This document shows positions 1 through 9,848 of a DNA stretch of 64,000 nt, piece by piece (position 1 is the first letter of the stretch; each line of letters opens with the position of its first letter). The notes beneath the pieces are model-generated. The model ran no database searches and was not told the origin of the DNA. It saw only the letters and a program-made list of their open reading frames with translations. The DNA comes from Demequina globuliformis (lineage in GTDB: Bacteria; Actinomycetota; Actinomycetes; Actinomycetales; Demequinaceae), in contig NZ_BBRG01000004.1 of the NCBI RefSeq assembly GCF_000975155.1, positions 47,722 through 111,721 of the forward strand. Direction: 5' to 3'. The position numbers and the translations under genes are program-made.

Positions 1-398
1 CGGCGCTCGTTCTGGATCAGCGTGGCCTCGACGGCCTGTTCCTGCGAGCCAGCGTGACCGGTGCCGTAGTTCGTGAAAGCGACGTAGCCAGTGTACGCGA
101 GGGTGAAAAGCTGGAAGATGGCCAGGAAGATCAGGCCGGGAAAGAGGTACTTGAGCGGCAGCGTTCGCTTCGCGAAGTAGATGATGTTGGCGGCGATCAG
201 CAGGATCACGGAGCACGCGAGAATTGCCCACGCCTCCGAGTTGACCGCTGAGAAAACGATCGCGAGGCCGAGCGCGTTGACCAGGGCCATCATGATGAGC
301 TTCGCAATGAAGCCCCATCCGAGTCCCGCCCAGCGGCGTGCATGCGATTCCTGAGGTGCCGGCGTACCGTTCACCGTCACCGCGGCGTCCTTGGCCAT
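1..398 (-). CDS. malF: Maltose-type ABC transporter permease (MalF-like), partial
   Basis: The 132 N-terminal codons of an inner-membrane permease are visible; the rest lies beyond the left edge. It would form the channel of a binding-protein-dependent sugar importer with a MalG-like partner. After a short polar N-terminus there are hydrophobic segments at about residues 32-52, 55-73 and 83-105, the last followed by a periplasmic-type stretch containing FTNYGTGH. Several N-terminal membrane helices before the core domain are typical of MalF rather than of shorter sugar permeases. The ATG at 398 follows GGAGAG. The gene lies 102 bp downstream of the binding-protein gene on the same strand. The MalF assignment rests on this fragment plus the MalE-like neighbour. 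Confidence 0.75.
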   Translation of the reverse strand, partial: MAKDAAVTVNGTPAPQESHARRWAGLGWGFIAKLIMMALVNALGLAIVFSAVNSEAWAILACSVILLIAANIIYFAKRTLPLKYLFPGLIFLAIFQLFTLAYTGYVAFTNYGTGHAGSQEQAVEATLIQNER

Positions 399-433
399 GA
401 ATCTCTCCTGCTGAATGTCGTCGTTGCCAATCA

Positions 434-493
434 GGGGACGGGCCGTCCCCGGGGGTGGAGAGTGAGGCGGGCCAGCATGCAACCCGCCTCACT
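434..493 (-). terminator. Intercistronic hairpins between binding protein and permease
   Basis: Two perfect inverted repeats lie between the malE-like stop and the malF-like start. One has 11-bp arms (461-471 and 483-493, loop 472-482). The other has 8-bp arms (434-441 and 443-450). No T-run follows, so partial termination or 3'-end protection of the upstream message is more likely than a full stop. Confidence 0.55.
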
Positions 494-500
494 CCTCACG

Positions 501-1778
501 TTAGCCGATGGAAGCTTCGAGCTCCGCGACCATGTCGTCCCAGGTGCCGGCAGGGTCGTCAGACGCGCCGGTGATGAGCTGGATTTCAGCGGCGTTCCAC
601 AGGTCCCACACGTTGCCCATCTCGGGGATGGACGGCATCGGCACACCCTGCGAGGCAGAGGCCACGAAGCCGGCGGTGATGGGGTCAGCGGAGAACTCCT
701 CGGCCAGCGCGGTCAGCGCGGGCAGGCGGGGGTCAGCCTCGTACAGCGCGCGCTGCGCGTCCTCGGTGGCCAGGTAGCCGGTGAGGAACTCGTTGGCCAG
801 CAAGGCGTTGTCCGACTGAGCGGAGATGTAGAAGCCCTGCACGCCCACGAACGGAGCTGCAGTCTCGCCGCCAGCAGAGACCATCGGGGACACAACGAGG
901 TTCATCGAGTCGTCATCGAAGAACGGCATCCAGGGGCCCTGCAGGATGAAGGGAACTTCACCGTTCGCGAAGAGGGTGTTCGACGTGTCGTAGTCGATGG
1001 TGTCGGAGAAGTAGCCGTTGCCTGCCTGGCCGTTCTCGTAGAGGAACTCGGCGAAGGCCTGTCCGGCCTCGCCGCCCATGCCGACCTCGGAGGTGTACGA
1101 ACCCGACTCGTCCTGGACGAAGACGGGAGCGCCAAAGGAGGTCTGCAGCGGGTACGCCGAGTAGCCGTCGCCTGCGGTGCCGTTCGTGAACAGCAGGAAG
1201 GGACGGTCCTCGAAGCCGGCGTCAACCGACATCTGGATCATCTCGTCCCACGTGGTGGGTGCGGTGTCACCCACGAGGTCAGCGTTCTGGATGAGCGCGA
1301 TGGCCTCGGTGGCGTACGGGAGGCCGTAGAGCTGGCCGTCGTAGGTGAAGGCGTCGACAGCGACCTCTTCGAAGTCGCCAGCCACGTCGCCGAGGTCGAC
1401 GGTGTTCACGACACCGGCCTCAACGAGCGCGCCCAGCCAGTCGTGTGCGCCGACGGTGATGTCGGGGCCCTCGCCGGTGGGAACCTGTGCGATGAAGTCG
1501 TTGCGCAGGTCTTCGAAGTTCTTCTGGACGATCTCGACGGTGGCGCCGGTGTCAGCCTCGAAGGTGTCGGCCACGGCCTGGATCGCGCCCTCACGCTCGG
1601 CGTCGGTCCAGATGGTCAGCGTCTGGCCCGATGCGTCGATCGAGTCCGTAGTCTCCGAGGCCGAGGTCTCGGGCTCAGCACTCGTCGCGGTCTCGGCCGG
1701 CTCGGGGTCCGAGCTGCACGCTGCCAGGAGAGCGGCGGTCGCGACGAACGCGGCTCCCATTCCGATCTGCTTACGCAT
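501..1778 (-). CDS. malE: Maltose/maltodextrin-type ABC transporter substrate-binding lipoprotein
   Basis: A 425-residue extracellular solute-binding protein that captures an oligosaccharide and delivers it to the downstream permease. The N-terminus is a lipoprotein signal ending in LLAAC with the lipidated Cys at residue 21, then a Ser/Thr/Glu-rich linker to about residue 50. The mature protein begins TLTIWTDAERE and carries the family-1 pattern GPDITVGAHDWLG, as in MalE proteins. The ATG at 1778 was chosen over upstream codons because it starts the signal peptide and follows AAAGGA. It lies downstream of a GH42 gene on the same strand. The substrate may be a beta-galactoside rather than maltose given that neighbour; sequence alone does not decide. 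Confidence 0.87.
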   Translation of the reverse strand: MRKQIGMGAAFVATAALLAACSSDPEPAETATSAEPETSASETTDSIDASGQTLTIWTDAEREGAIQAVADTFEADTGATVEIVQKNFEDLRNDFIAQVPTGEGPDITVGAHDWLGALVEAGVVNTVDLGDVAGDFEEVAVDAFTYDGQLYGLPYATEAIALIQNADLVGDTAPTTWDEMIQMSVDAGFEDRPFLLFTNGTAGDGYSAYPLQTSFGAPVFVQDESGSYTSEVGMGGEAGQAFAEFLYENGQAGNGYFSDTIDYDTSNTLFANGEVPFILQGPWMPFFDDDSMNLVVSPMVSAGGETAAPFVGVQGFYISAQSDNALLANEFLTGYLATEDAQRALYEADPRLPALTALAEEFSADPITAGFVASASQGVPMPSIPEMGNVWDLWNAAEIQLITGASDDPAGTWDDMVAELEASIG

Positions 1779-1936
1779 GGTCTGTCCTTTCGGTTGTCGT
1801 GGCGCCTGGACTCTTCGGTGAGACCTGTGATCGACGCCTGACATGGTGTTGTGGGTGGGTGAAGACGGGGTTAGCCGTCGTGGTGGTTGGTGGTCGTTGC
1901 AGGTGGTCGCACCACCGGCATGGAAGGCTGGCGCAA

Positions 1937-3958
1937 CTAGCGACCACCTCCCCACTCACCTGCGGCGGTACGGACGACGGCTACGTCGCCGCCTGCCACA
2001 GTGAGTTGTCCGTCGACCTGGGCGCCGGTGAGGGCGTTTGTTCCCGTGATCGACAGGTCTGCTGCGTCGTCGGTGTGGTTGCACACCACGACGAAATCTT
2101 CTGCACCGCTGGTGCGCACCATGACCTCGACGCCCTCGGGGGCCGATGCCGGGGTCAGTCCCGCATCCGCGTATGCGTCCGCGAAGACATGGGCGAGGGC
2201 AGAGACGCTCAAGCGGGTGCCGACGTACCAGGACACGCCCGTGCCGTGTTGGTGGCGGGTGATGGCGGGAAGTCCAGCGCCGGGACCGTCGGTGAACGTG
2301 CCGCGGACCTCGGCGCCAGCGAGCGCCATGTCCTCTGCCCACACGTCGGTCTCGATGCTCTCTGCGCCGTAGGCAACGTGGCACGTCTCGCCGGCGCGCA
2401 GGGGCAGGAACTCCTCGATGGTGAGCCCCAGTGCGTTCTTCAGGGGCGCTCCAAAGCCGCCGGCGTGGACCGCATCGTGCTCGTCGACAATCCCAGAGAA
2501 CGCGCCAACGACGAGCGTGCCGCCTGCCTCGACGTAGGCCTCGAGGTTGCGCCCGGCCTCAGCGGTGAGCAGGTAGGAACTGGGGGCCACCACCATGCGG
2601 TAGCCGCTGAGGTCAGCCTCGGGGTGAGCGAAGTCGACCTGCACGCCATCGCGCCACAGGCGCTCGTAGTACGCACGCATGCGCTCGCGGAACTGAAGGT
2701 CGTCCGACGGGCGCCATTCCAGGTCGTGCGCCCACAGCGACTCCCAGTCGTACAGGACTGCCACGGCTGCCGTGGTGCGGGCGCCGCGGATGTCCGCGAG
2801 GGCCTTGAGGTCCTGGCCCAACCCGGCGACCTCGCGGAACACGCGAGACCGCGGGCCGGCGTGGGGCACCATCGCGGAGTGGAACTTCTCCGCGCCGGAG
2901 CGGGACGCGCGCCATTGGAAGAACGCGATGCCGTCAGCGCCGCGGCCCAGGTGGGTCAGCGCGTTGCGGCGCATCTCCCCCGGGCGCTTGGCAACGTTGT
3001 GCCCCTGCCAGTTGACGGCGGAGGTGGAGTGCTCCATCAAAATCCAGGGGTTGCCACCTGCGACCGACCGCGTGAGGTCGGCAGACAGCGCGAGGCCGAC
3101 GTGTGCGTCGGGGTCGGGCGCCCACAGGTAGTGGTCGTCAGAGACGACGTCGACCTCGCGTGCCCACTTCCACAGGTCCGTGTTCCACGACTGGTGAGCC
3201 ATGAAGTTCGTGGTGATCGGCTGCGAGGCCCGCTCGCGGATCACGTCGCGCTCAATGCGGAAGCACTCGCGCAGCTGGTCGTCCGTGAAGCGCGCCCAAT
3301 CCAACTTCATCGCGGGGTTCGCGATGGTGGGGGTAGCGGCCGGGGCAACCACGTGCTCCCAGTCTCCATAACGCTGACCCCAGAAGGCGGTGCCCCAGGC
3401 ATCGTTGAGCGCATCCAGCGTCTCGTAGCGCGCCTGCAGCCAGCGCCGCCATGACGCGACCGCTCGCGGACCAAAGTCCTCTGCGACGGGCACGCCGTAC
3501 TCATTGTGAATGTGCCACATCACCACTGCGGGATGGCTCGCGTACCGGTCCGCGAGGGCCCCGGCCATACGTGCGATCGCCTCGCGGTATTCCGGCGCGG
3601 CGTGCGAGGCCATACCGCGTGAGCCGAACCCCATGACGGTGCCGTCCTTGAGGGTGACGCGCGCCTCGGGGTACTGGTGAAAGAACCATGCGGGCGGAGA
3701 GACCGAGGGGGTGCCCAGGTCAGCGGAGATGCCGTTGGCGTGCAGGAGGTCGAGCAAGTCGTCGAGCCAACCGAACTCGTAGAGGCCTTCCTTGGGCTCC
3801 AAGAGCGCCCACGAAAAGATGCCGACCGAGACGAAGTTCACCCCCGCCTCGCGCATCAGCGCGACGTCCTCATCCCAGACCTCACGGGGCCACTGCTCGG
3901 GGTTGTAGTCCCCGCCGTAGGCGATCCCGTCGAGATCCGGCCAAGTGTTCGACGTCAT
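1937..3958 (-). CDS. GH42 beta-galactosidase
   Basis: A 673-residue glycoside hydrolase family 42 enzyme that releases beta-linked galactose from oligosaccharides. The TIM-barrel N-terminus begins with GGDYNPEQWP. The expected acid/base Glu is E153 in WHIHNEYG and the nucleophile is E309 in WILMEHSTSAVNW. The middle trimerisation and C-terminal beta domains fill the usual length. There is no signal peptide, so it should act on imported sugar in the cytoplasm. The start at 3958 is the first in-frame codon next to the conserved N-terminus; upstream in-frame codons give non-conserved sequence. It heads the leftward cluster with the binding protein and permease, about 150-200 bp from two LacI-type palindromes. 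Confidence 0.93.
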   Translation of the reverse strand: MTSNTWPDLDGIAYGGDYNPEQWPREVWDEDVALMREAGVNFVSVGIFSWALLEPKEGLYEFGWLDDLLDLLHANGISADLGTPSVSPPAWFFHQYPEARVTLKDGTVMGFGSRGMASHAAPEYREAIARMAGALADRYASHPAVVMWHIHNEYGVPVAEDFGPRAVASWRRWLQARYETLDALNDAWGTAFWGQRYGDWEHVVAPAATPTIANPAMKLDWARFTDDQLRECFRIERDVIRERASQPITTNFMAHQSWNTDLWKWAREVDVVSDDHYLWAPDPDAHVGLALSADLTRSVAGGNPWILMEHSTSAVNWQGHNVAKRPGEMRRNALTHLGRGADGIAFFQWRASRSGAEKFHSAMVPHAGPRSRVFREVAGLGQDLKALADIRGARTTAAVAVLYDWESLWAHDLEWRPSDDLQFRERMRAYYERLWRDGVQVDFAHPEADLSGYRMVVAPSSYLLTAEAGRNLEAYVEAGGTLVVGAFSGIVDEHDAVHAGGFGAPLKNALGLTIEEFLPLRAGETCHVAYGAESIETDVWAEDMALAGAEVRGTFTDGPGAGLPAITRHQHGTGVSWYVGTRLSVSALAHVFADAYADAGLTPASAPEGVEVMVRTSGAEDFVVVCNHTDDAADLSITGTNALTGAQVDGQLTVAGGDVAVVRTAAGEWGGGR

Positions 3959-4389
3959 GACTCTCCATCGTGTCCAGGCCCTGGGTGGGCCAACTGCGGT
4001 GCCGGTCACCGTGCAACTGTGACCGGTCCCAGTTTCACTCGCCCCCGTCGCGTTCACCAACCGAAATCGGTGATCGTGACGAAACCGTGATGAAACATCC
4101 GGGCGACCGCTGCCGCACCATGCAAGCGCTTGCTTCTTGGGCGATCCCCGTCGATGCAAGCGCTTACATCGTGCGTCATGCAGGTCGGTTCCTGCAAATG
4201 CAGGGCGCCGTCGTAACCGAATCGTGACGAGAAACTCACAGCCGTCGCCCGCCCCACGAGACCTTCGGCCTCCTGCCCAGCCACAGCGTCGTCCCTGATC
4301 AGGAGCCCACCCGCCGGCCACGGGAGCCCTCATCCCGTACCGCGCGGAGGCCTCACCGCCAGGTCGCGCCCGGAAGGCGGCTAGAGTCT
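3959..4389. promoter_or_regulatory. Divergent control region between GH42 operon and lacI-type gene
   Basis: No gene in these 431 bases. The region holds two LacI-type palindromes and presumably both divergent promoters. Just before the regulator, TAGAGT at 4382-4387 fits an actinobacterial -10 hexamer. No convincing -35 box was found for either direction. Confidence 0.6.
4122..4167. promoter_or_regulatory. Pair of LacI-family operator palindromes
   Basis: GCAAGCGCTTGC at 4122-4133 is a perfect palindrome. A second copy of the same core, TGCAAGCGCTTAC, lies at 4155-4167; the two centres are 34 bp apart, about three helical turns. The central CG and AAGCGCTT core match LacI/GalR-family operators. 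The adjacent divergent LacI-type gene is the obvious candidate to bind them. Confidence 0.75.
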
Positions 4390-5406
4390 GTGATCGTGAG
4401 CAACACCGCCAAACGCAAACCCACCATCCGCGACGTCGCGGCCGCCGCCGGGGTCTCCCGTGGCACGGTGTCGCGCGTCCTCAACGGTGGGCATTGGGTG
4501 TCGCCCGACGCGCGCGACAAGGTGGAGGCAGCGATCGCCGCGACCGGCTATCACGCGAATCACCACGCCCGCTCACTCGCCACTGGCCGCGCGGACTCCG
4601 TCGCGTTCCTACTCACCGAGCCCCAGCACCTCCTGTTTGCGGACCCCACCTTCGCGATCTTGTTGCGAGGCGCCGCAGAAGCGCTTGCCAAGCACAACAA
4701 GACCCTGGTCCTGCTCGTTGCGGGCACGCCCCAGGAACGCGACAACGTCGCGCAGTTCGTCGCCGCCGGCCACGTGGATGGCGTGCTGCTGATCTCCTCA
4801 CATGAGTCGGACCCGCTCATCGACACCCTGATCGACACAGGCGTGCCCACCGTCGCCTGCGGCATCCCGCTTGGACACGAGAACCAGATTCCGACGGTGT
4901 CCGTGGACGAGGCAGTGTCCGCCCGCACCGCCACTGCGCACCTGCGCGCACTCGGCCGCGAGCGCATCGCGCACATCGCCGGTCCAGAAGACACCCCCGG
5001 CGGACGCTTCCGCCGCGTGGGCTACCGCGAGGCGTTGGGCGACCTCTACGACCCTGCGCTCGTGGAAGCCGGAGACTTTTCCCGGGATTCGGGTGCGGAG
5101 GCGATGGCAAATCTGCTGGCTCGCGAGCCTCACATCGACGCCGTGTTCGCCGCGTCTGACCGGATGGCTGCAGGTGCCATTCTTGCCCTCCAGCAGGCCG
5201 GCAAGACGGTCCCCGGCGATGTCGCGGTGGTCGGGTTCGACGACTCAGGACTCGCTGCCAGCTTTGACCCGCCGCTGACGACCATGCACCAGCCATTCGA
5301 CGAGATTTCCGAGGCCATGGTGGACCTCGTCCTGCGCGCGGCAGCTGGCAAGGACGCCCCCTCCGTGACCATGCCAGCCGCGCTCGTGGTGCGCGCGAGC
5401 GCCTAG
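4390..5406 (+). CDS. LacI-family transcriptional regulator
   Basis: A 338-residue repressor-type protein. The N-terminal helix-turn-helix and hinge helix occupy about residues 10-35 (TIRDVAAAAGVSRGTVSRVLNGG region); a periplasmic-binding-protein-like effector domain covers the rest, ending in the usual AVVGFDDSGLA and PLTTMHQP blocks. It is divergent from the GH42/binding-protein/permease cluster, so it probably represses that cluster and itself through the palindromes at 4122-4167, with a sugar as inducer. The start is uncertain: GTG at 4390 is possible, but GTG at 4396 lies 8 nt after a TAGAGT -10 and would suit a leaderless transcript. Confidence 0.9.
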   Translation: MIVSNTAKRKPTIRDVAAAAGVSRGTVSRVLNGGHWVSPDARDKVEAAIAATGYHANHHARSLATGRADSVAFLLTEPQHLLFADPTFAILLRGAAEALAKHNKTLVLLVAGTPQERDNVAQFVAAGHVDGVLLISSHESDPLIDTLIDTGVPTVACGIPLGHENQIPTVSVDEAVSARTATAHLRALGRERIAHIAGPEDTPGGRFRRVGYREALGDLYDPALVEAGDFSRDSGAEAMANLLAREPHIDAVFAASDRMAAGAILALQQAGKTVPGDVAVVGFDDSGLAASFDPPLTTMHQPFDEISEAMVDLVLRAAAGKDAPSVTMPAALVVRASA

Positions 5407-5510
5407 CTCACAGCCAGCAGGCGGCCGAGTACAACGCGGCCCCGGCATCGGCCCTGTTCCCAGGCGCGCCGCAGGTACACAGCACGCGCCAAGCCCTGTA
5501 GGTTCGACCT

Positions 5511-7508
5511 ATGGCCTTCCCAGGAGAACTGTCGGTCGGACGCATCCCCGTTGTAGGCGTGGGCCCCTCCCTCGAAGAGGGACGGTGGGCCGCTCGCGCC
5601 GTGATCGGAGAAGCGGTGCCCATCTGGGCAACCATCTTTCGCGAGGGGCACGATGCCGAGGGCGCGACCGTCGTGGTCACGCGGCCGGACGGCAAGCGTG
5701 ATTCCGTCCCCATGCCCCTTCGCGACTTCGGCAACTCGCTGTACCAAACGACCTATGTCCCCCACCTCGAAGGCATGCACACCTTCCGCGTCGAGGCATG
5801 GTCAGACCCCTACGCAACCTGGGCGCACGCGGCCGACGTCAAGGTGCAGGCTGGCGTCGACGTGCAACTCATGCTCGATGAGGGCGTTGAGGTCCTCACC
5901 CGCGCGCTCGCTGTCCGCCGCAAGGCCGCGCGCAAGGACCTACTCAACGCCGCGCTGACCGCACTGCGGAACACCAAGCTCAGCCCCGACAAGCGCCTGG
6001 CCCCTGCCATCAGCGCAGACGTCAAGCAGGAGATGACCGAGCGCCCTCTGCGCGAGTGGGTCAGCCCCTCCCGGGAGTATCCGCTGCTCGTTCAGCGCGA
6101 GAAGGCGCTGGTGAGCGCCTGGTACGAGATCTTCCCCCGTTCCGAGGGCGCCAAGTACAACAAGCGCACCGGCCAGTGGAAGTCCGGGACCTTCACCACC
6201 GCCGCCAAGCGCCTGCCGGCCATCGCGGAGATGGGCTTTGACGTTGTCTACCTCACGCCCATTCACCCGATCGGGATGACCCACCGCAAGGGGCGCAACA
6301 ACTCCCTCCAAGCGGAGCCCACTGACCCCGGGAGCCCGTACGCAATCGGCGGGCCCGAGGGCGGCCACGACGCACTCCACCCGGAACTGGGCACCATGCG
6401 CCAGTTCACATCCTTCGTGAAGGCCGCTGCCGACCAGGGCCTTGAGGTCGCGCTCGACCTCGCTCTCCAGTGCTCGCCCGACCACCCCTGGGTGCACGAA
6501 CACCCCGAGTGGTTCACCCAGCGACTCGACGGCACCATCGCGTACGCGGAGAACCCGCCCAAGAAGTACCAAGACATCTACCCCCTCAACTTCGACAATG
6601 ATCCAGAGGGGATCTACCAGGCCATCCGCGAGGTGCTCCAAGTCTGGATTGACGCTGGCGTGACGCTGTTCCGGGTGGATAACCCCCACACCAAGCCGCT
6701 GACCTTCTGGGAGCGCCTGCTCGCGGACGTTGCCCGCACCCACCCCGAGGTGATCTTCCTCGCCGAGGCATTCACGCGACCGGCCATGATGCACACCCTC
6801 GCGCGCATTGGCTTCCACCAGTCGTACACGTACTTCACGTGGCGTCCCACGGCAGAAGAGATGGCGGAGTACCTCGAGGAGGTCTCCGGAAAGTCCAGCT
6901 TCTACATGCGCCCCAACTTTTGGCCCACCACCCACGACATCCTCACTCCGGACATGCAGGCCGGTGGCGCGCCGCTCTACCAGGCACGCGCCGTCCTGGC
7001 CGGAACCGGGTCGCCGTCCTACGGCATCTACACCGGCTACGAGCTCGTCGAGAACGTGCCCAGGCCGGGCGTCGAGGAGCAGATCGACAACGAGAAGTAC
7101 GAGTTCAAGCAGCGCGACTGGACGCAAGCGGATGCGCTCGGCGTCAAAGACGTGATCACCAAGGTCAATGCGGCACGCAAGCGGCACGTCGCCCTGCGTC
7201 GCCTGCGCGGCCTCACGGTGCACACCTCATCCAACCCCCAGATCCTCGTGTACTCGCGCCACGTGCCGGCCGACGAGTCGCCGACGGGCAAGGCGGACAC
7301 CGTCATCATGGTCGTCAGCTTTGCCCCGCACGACGTCCACGACGCCATCATTCGGCTCGACATGGAAGCGCTCGATCTCACCGACGACGCTCGTATCGTG
7401 GTTGATGATGCGCTCACGGGGCAGACCTTCACGTGGGGCCGCGAGTTCTACGTCAAACTGGACCCGACCGACACCATGGCGCACATTGCGCAGGTGCGAA
7501 TTCCATGA
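5511..7508 (+). CDS. glgE: Alpha-1,4-glucan:maltose-1-phosphate maltosyltransferase
   Basis: A 665-residue GH13 subfamily 3 enzyme that adds maltosyl units from maltose-1-phosphate to an alpha-1,4-glucan. An N-terminal immunoglobulin-like domain and helical insert precede the catalytic barrel beginning at WYEIFPRS. The nucleophile is D390 (FRVDNPHTKP) and the acid is E419 (FLAEAFTRP), four residues from the equivalents in Streptomyces GlgE. The ATG at 5511 has no Shine-Dalgarno but follows a TAGGTT -10 (5499-5504) by 6 nt, suggesting a leaderless mRNA. glgB follows 41 bp downstream, forming the polymerising half of the GlgE pathway; treS and pep2 homologues, which make the donor, are not in this window. 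Confidence 0.95.
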   Translation: MAFPGELSVGRIPVVGVGPSLEEGRWAARAVIGEAVPIWATIFREGHDAEGATVVVTRPDGKRDSVPMPLRDFGNSLYQTTYVPHLEGMHTFRVEAWSDPYATWAHAADVKVQAGVDVQLMLDEGVEVLTRALAVRRKAARKDLLNAALTALRNTKLSPDKRLAPAISADVKQEMTERPLREWVSPSREYPLLVQREKALVSAWYEIFPRSEGAKYNKRTGQWKSGTFTTAAKRLPAIAEMGFDVVYLTPIHPIGMTHRKGRNNSLQAEPTDPGSPYAIGGPEGGHDALHPELGTMRQFTSFVKAAADQGLEVALDLALQCSPDHPWVHEHPEWFTQRLDGTIAYAENPPKKYQDIYPLNFDNDPEGIYQAIREVLQVWIDAGVTLFRVDNPHTKPLTFWERLLADVARTHPEVIFLAEAFTRPAMMHTLARIGFHQSYTYFTWRPTAEEMAEYLEEVSGKSSFYMRPNFWPTTHDILTPDMQAGGAPLYQARAVLAGTGSPSYGIYTGYELVENVPRPGVEEQIDNEKYEFKQRDWTQADALGVKDVITKVNAARKRHVALRRLRGLTVHTSSNPQILVYSRHVPADESPTGKADTVIMVVSFAPHDVHDAIIRLDMEALDLTDDARIVVDDALTGQTFTWGREFYVKLDPTDTMAHIAQVRIP

Positions 7509-7549
7509 TCGCGCTCCACCACCACGACACGACTGAGAGGCGGTAGCGC

Positions 7550-9721
7550 ATGGCTGCCAGGGACTTTGACCCGGGAGTACTCGCCGAAGTAGCGGCGGGG
7601 ACGCACCACGAACCGCACGCGGTCCTCGGCCCGCACGCCGGCACCGAGGGCCAGACCATCCGCGTGTTGCGGCCGCTCGCCTCCCGAGTGCGCATCGAGA
7701 CGCTCGACGGCACCTTCGAGGCGGAGCACGAGCAAGAAGGCGTCTGGCGTGCTGACGTCCCAGGCGAGGACGCACCGGACTACCGCGTGCACGTCACCTA
7801 TGACGGCGACGAGACCGTGCAGGACGACCCCTACCGCTTTATGCCAACCCTGGGCGAACTTGACCTCCACCTCATTCGCGAAGGCCGCCACGAACGCCTG
7901 TGGGGTGTGCTCGGCGCCAACGTTCGCACTTACCCGTCGGTCCTAGGCGAGGTACACGGCACCTCTTTCGCCGTCTGGGCCCCCAACGCACGCTCCGTGC
8001 GGATTGTGGGCGACTTCAACCACTGGAACGGAGTGGGCCACGCCATGCGCTCGCTGGGCGCGTCCGGCGTGTGGGAACTGTTCATCCCTGGGGTGGCCGC
8101 GGGCGCTCGCTATAAGTACGAAATCCTCGGCAAGGACGGCGCATGGCGCCAGAAGGCCGACCCCATGGCCCGCGCCACGGAGATTCCTCCGCAGACGGCA
8201 TCCGTCGTGGCCGAGTCCTCCTACACCTGGAACGATGACCGGTGGATGACCCGCCGCGGCCAGGCAGAGGCACACCGCGCTCCCATGAGCGTCTACGAGG
8301 TTCACCTCGGCTCGTGGAAGCAGGGCCTGGGCTACCGCGAACTCGCGCAGGAACTCGTCGCGTACGTCAAGGAACTGAACTTCACCCATGTGGAGTTCTT
8401 GCCGGTGATGGAACACCCCTTTGGCGGCTCCTGGGGATACCAGGTCACCGGCTACTACGCGCCCACGTCTCGATTCGGCACGCCGGACGAGCTGCGCTAC
8501 CTGATCGACACCCTTCACCAGGCAGGCATTGGCGTCATCTTGGATTGGGTCCCCGGCCACTTCCCCAAGGACGAGTGGGCGCTAGGACGCTTTGACGGCA
8601 CGCCGTTGTACGAGCACCCCGACCCGTTGCGCGGGGAACAGCCCGACTGGGGCACCTACATCTTTGACTTTGGCCGGCCAGAGGTCCGCAACTTCCTTGT
8701 CGCCAATGCCGTGTACTGGCTGCAAGAGTTCCACGCGGACGGGCTCCGCGTGGACGCCGTGGCGTCGATGCTTTACCTCGACTACTCGCGCCAAGCAGGT
8801 CAGTGGCGCCCCAACGTGCACGGCGGTCGCGAGAACCTCGACGCCATCGCGTTCCTGCAGGAGGCGAACGCGACCGCGTACCGCACCAACGCCGGGATCG
8901 TGATGATCGCGGAGGAATCCACGGCATGGCCAGGCGTCACCCAGCCCACCTCTGCCGGTGGCCTTGGGTTTGGGCTCAAGTGGAACATGGGCTGGATGAA
9001 CGACACCCTGCGCTACCTGCGCGAGGAGACCATCAGCCGCTCTCACCATCACCACACCGCGACGTTCTCCCTGATGTACGCCTTCTCCGAGCAGTTCATG
9101 CTGCCCCTGAGTCACGATGAGGTCGTCCACGGCAAGGGCTCTCTCATGGAGCGCATGCCTGGAGACCACTGGCAAAAGGTCGCCGGACTCCGGGCGCTCT
9201 TCGCGTATCAGTGGGCCCACCCCGGCAAGCAGTTGCTGTTCATGGGCTGCGAGATTGGTCAGGAGGCGGAGTGGTCAGAGGGCCGCTCGCTGGACTGGTG
9301 GCACCTGGAGGACTCGCTGCATGGCGGCCTCAAGGACCTCATCCGTGACCTCAACGCGATGTACGTTGCCACCCCCGCCCTGTGGGAGCGCGATTCCGAT
9401 CCCCAGGGCTTTACGTGGATCGACGCGGACGATGCTGACCGCAATGTATTGACGTTCCTGCGCTGGGATTCACGCGGCGAGCCTGTCGCGGTGGCGATCA
9501 ACTTCGCGGGCGTGCCCCACGAGAACTATCGCCTGGGCCTGCCCTCAGGAGGAATGTGGGACGAGATCCTCAATACCGACGCTGAGCACTACGGTGGCTC
9601 CGGCGTGGGCAATCTGGGCCGCGTCGCTTCTGAGGACCGGAAGGTCGGGTCGTGGGAGCACTCCGCGACAGTCCGTCTGCCCCCGCTAGGGGCAGTGTTC
9701 TTCCGTCCGAGCAAGGACTAG
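7550..9721 (+). CDS. glgB: 1,4-alpha-glucan branching enzyme
   Basis: A 723-residue GH13 enzyme that introduces alpha-1,6 branches into the glucan built by GlgE. An N-terminal CBM48-type domain contains [21 protein letters not shown], followed by the catalytic barrel. The nucleophile is D402 in [14 protein letters not shown] and the acid is E455 in [13 protein letters not shown], matching E. coli GlgB within three residues. The extended N-terminus (residues 1-100) is usual for actinobacterial enzymes. It sits 41 bp after glgE on the same strand, and a long inverted repeat follows the stop codon. Confidence 0.96.
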   Translation: MAARDFDPGVLAEVAAGTHHEPHAVLGPHAGTEGQTIRVLRPLASRVRIETLDGTFEAEHEQEGVWRADVPGEDAPDYRVHVTYDGDETVQDDPYRFMPTLGELDLHLIREGRHERLWGVLGANVRTYPSVLGEVHGTSFAVWAPNARSVRIVGDFNHWNGVGHAMRSLGASGVWELFIPGVAAGARYKYEILGKDGAWRQKADPMARATEIPPQTASVVAESSYTWNDDRWMTRRGQAEAHRAPMSVYEVHLGSWKQGLGYRELAQELVAYVKELNFTHVEFLPVMEHPFGGSWGYQVTGYYAPTSRFGTPDELRYLIDTLHQAGIGVILDWVPGHFPKDEWALGRFDGTPLYEHPDPLRGEQPDWGTYIFDFGRPEVRNFLVANAVYWLQEFHADGLRVDAVASMLYLDYSRQAGQWRPNVHGGRENLDAIAFLQEANATAYRTNAGIVMIAEESTAWPGVTQPTSAGGLGFGLKWNMGWMNDTLRYLREETISRSHHHHTATFSLMYAFSEQFMLPLSHDEVVHGKGSLMERMPGDHWQKVAGLRALFAYQWAHPGKQLLFMGCEIGQEAEWSEGRSLDWWHLEDSLHGGLKDLIRDLNAMYVATPALWERDSDPQGFTWIDADDADRNVLTFLRWDSRGEPVAVAINFAGVPHENYRLGLPSGGMWDEILNTDAEHYGGSGVGNLGRVASEDRKVGSWEHSATVRLPPLGAVFFRPSKD

Positions 9722-9739
9722 CCGCCTCTTCCGTCCCCC

Positions 9740-9799
9740 GCCAAATGGCTCCATTTCGCTGTTATGCGTAGCTAAAACAGCGAAATGGAGCCATTTGGC
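9740..9799. repeat. Perfect 24-bp inverted repeat between convergent genes (repeat copy 1)
   Basis: Arms at 9740-9763 and 9776-9799 are exact reverse complements with a 12-nt loop. The element lies between convergent glgB and the thioredoxin-like gene and could end transcription from both sides. No T-run follows. The right arm plus three bases (9773-9799) recurs with one mismatch at 48287-48313. Confidence 0.8.
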
Positions 9800-9848
9800 A
9801 AGGTGGGGGCGGGTGGCGAGGAGCCGGGCAGGCCCGGCCAGCCGCTCG

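Noticed and set aside
1902..1916. Small hairpin (GGTGGT/ACCACC) between the GH42 and malE-type genes as a terminator
   Set aside because: Only 6 bp with a 3-nt loop and no T-run; too weak to claim that the two genes are separate operons, although the 158-bp gap leaves that open.
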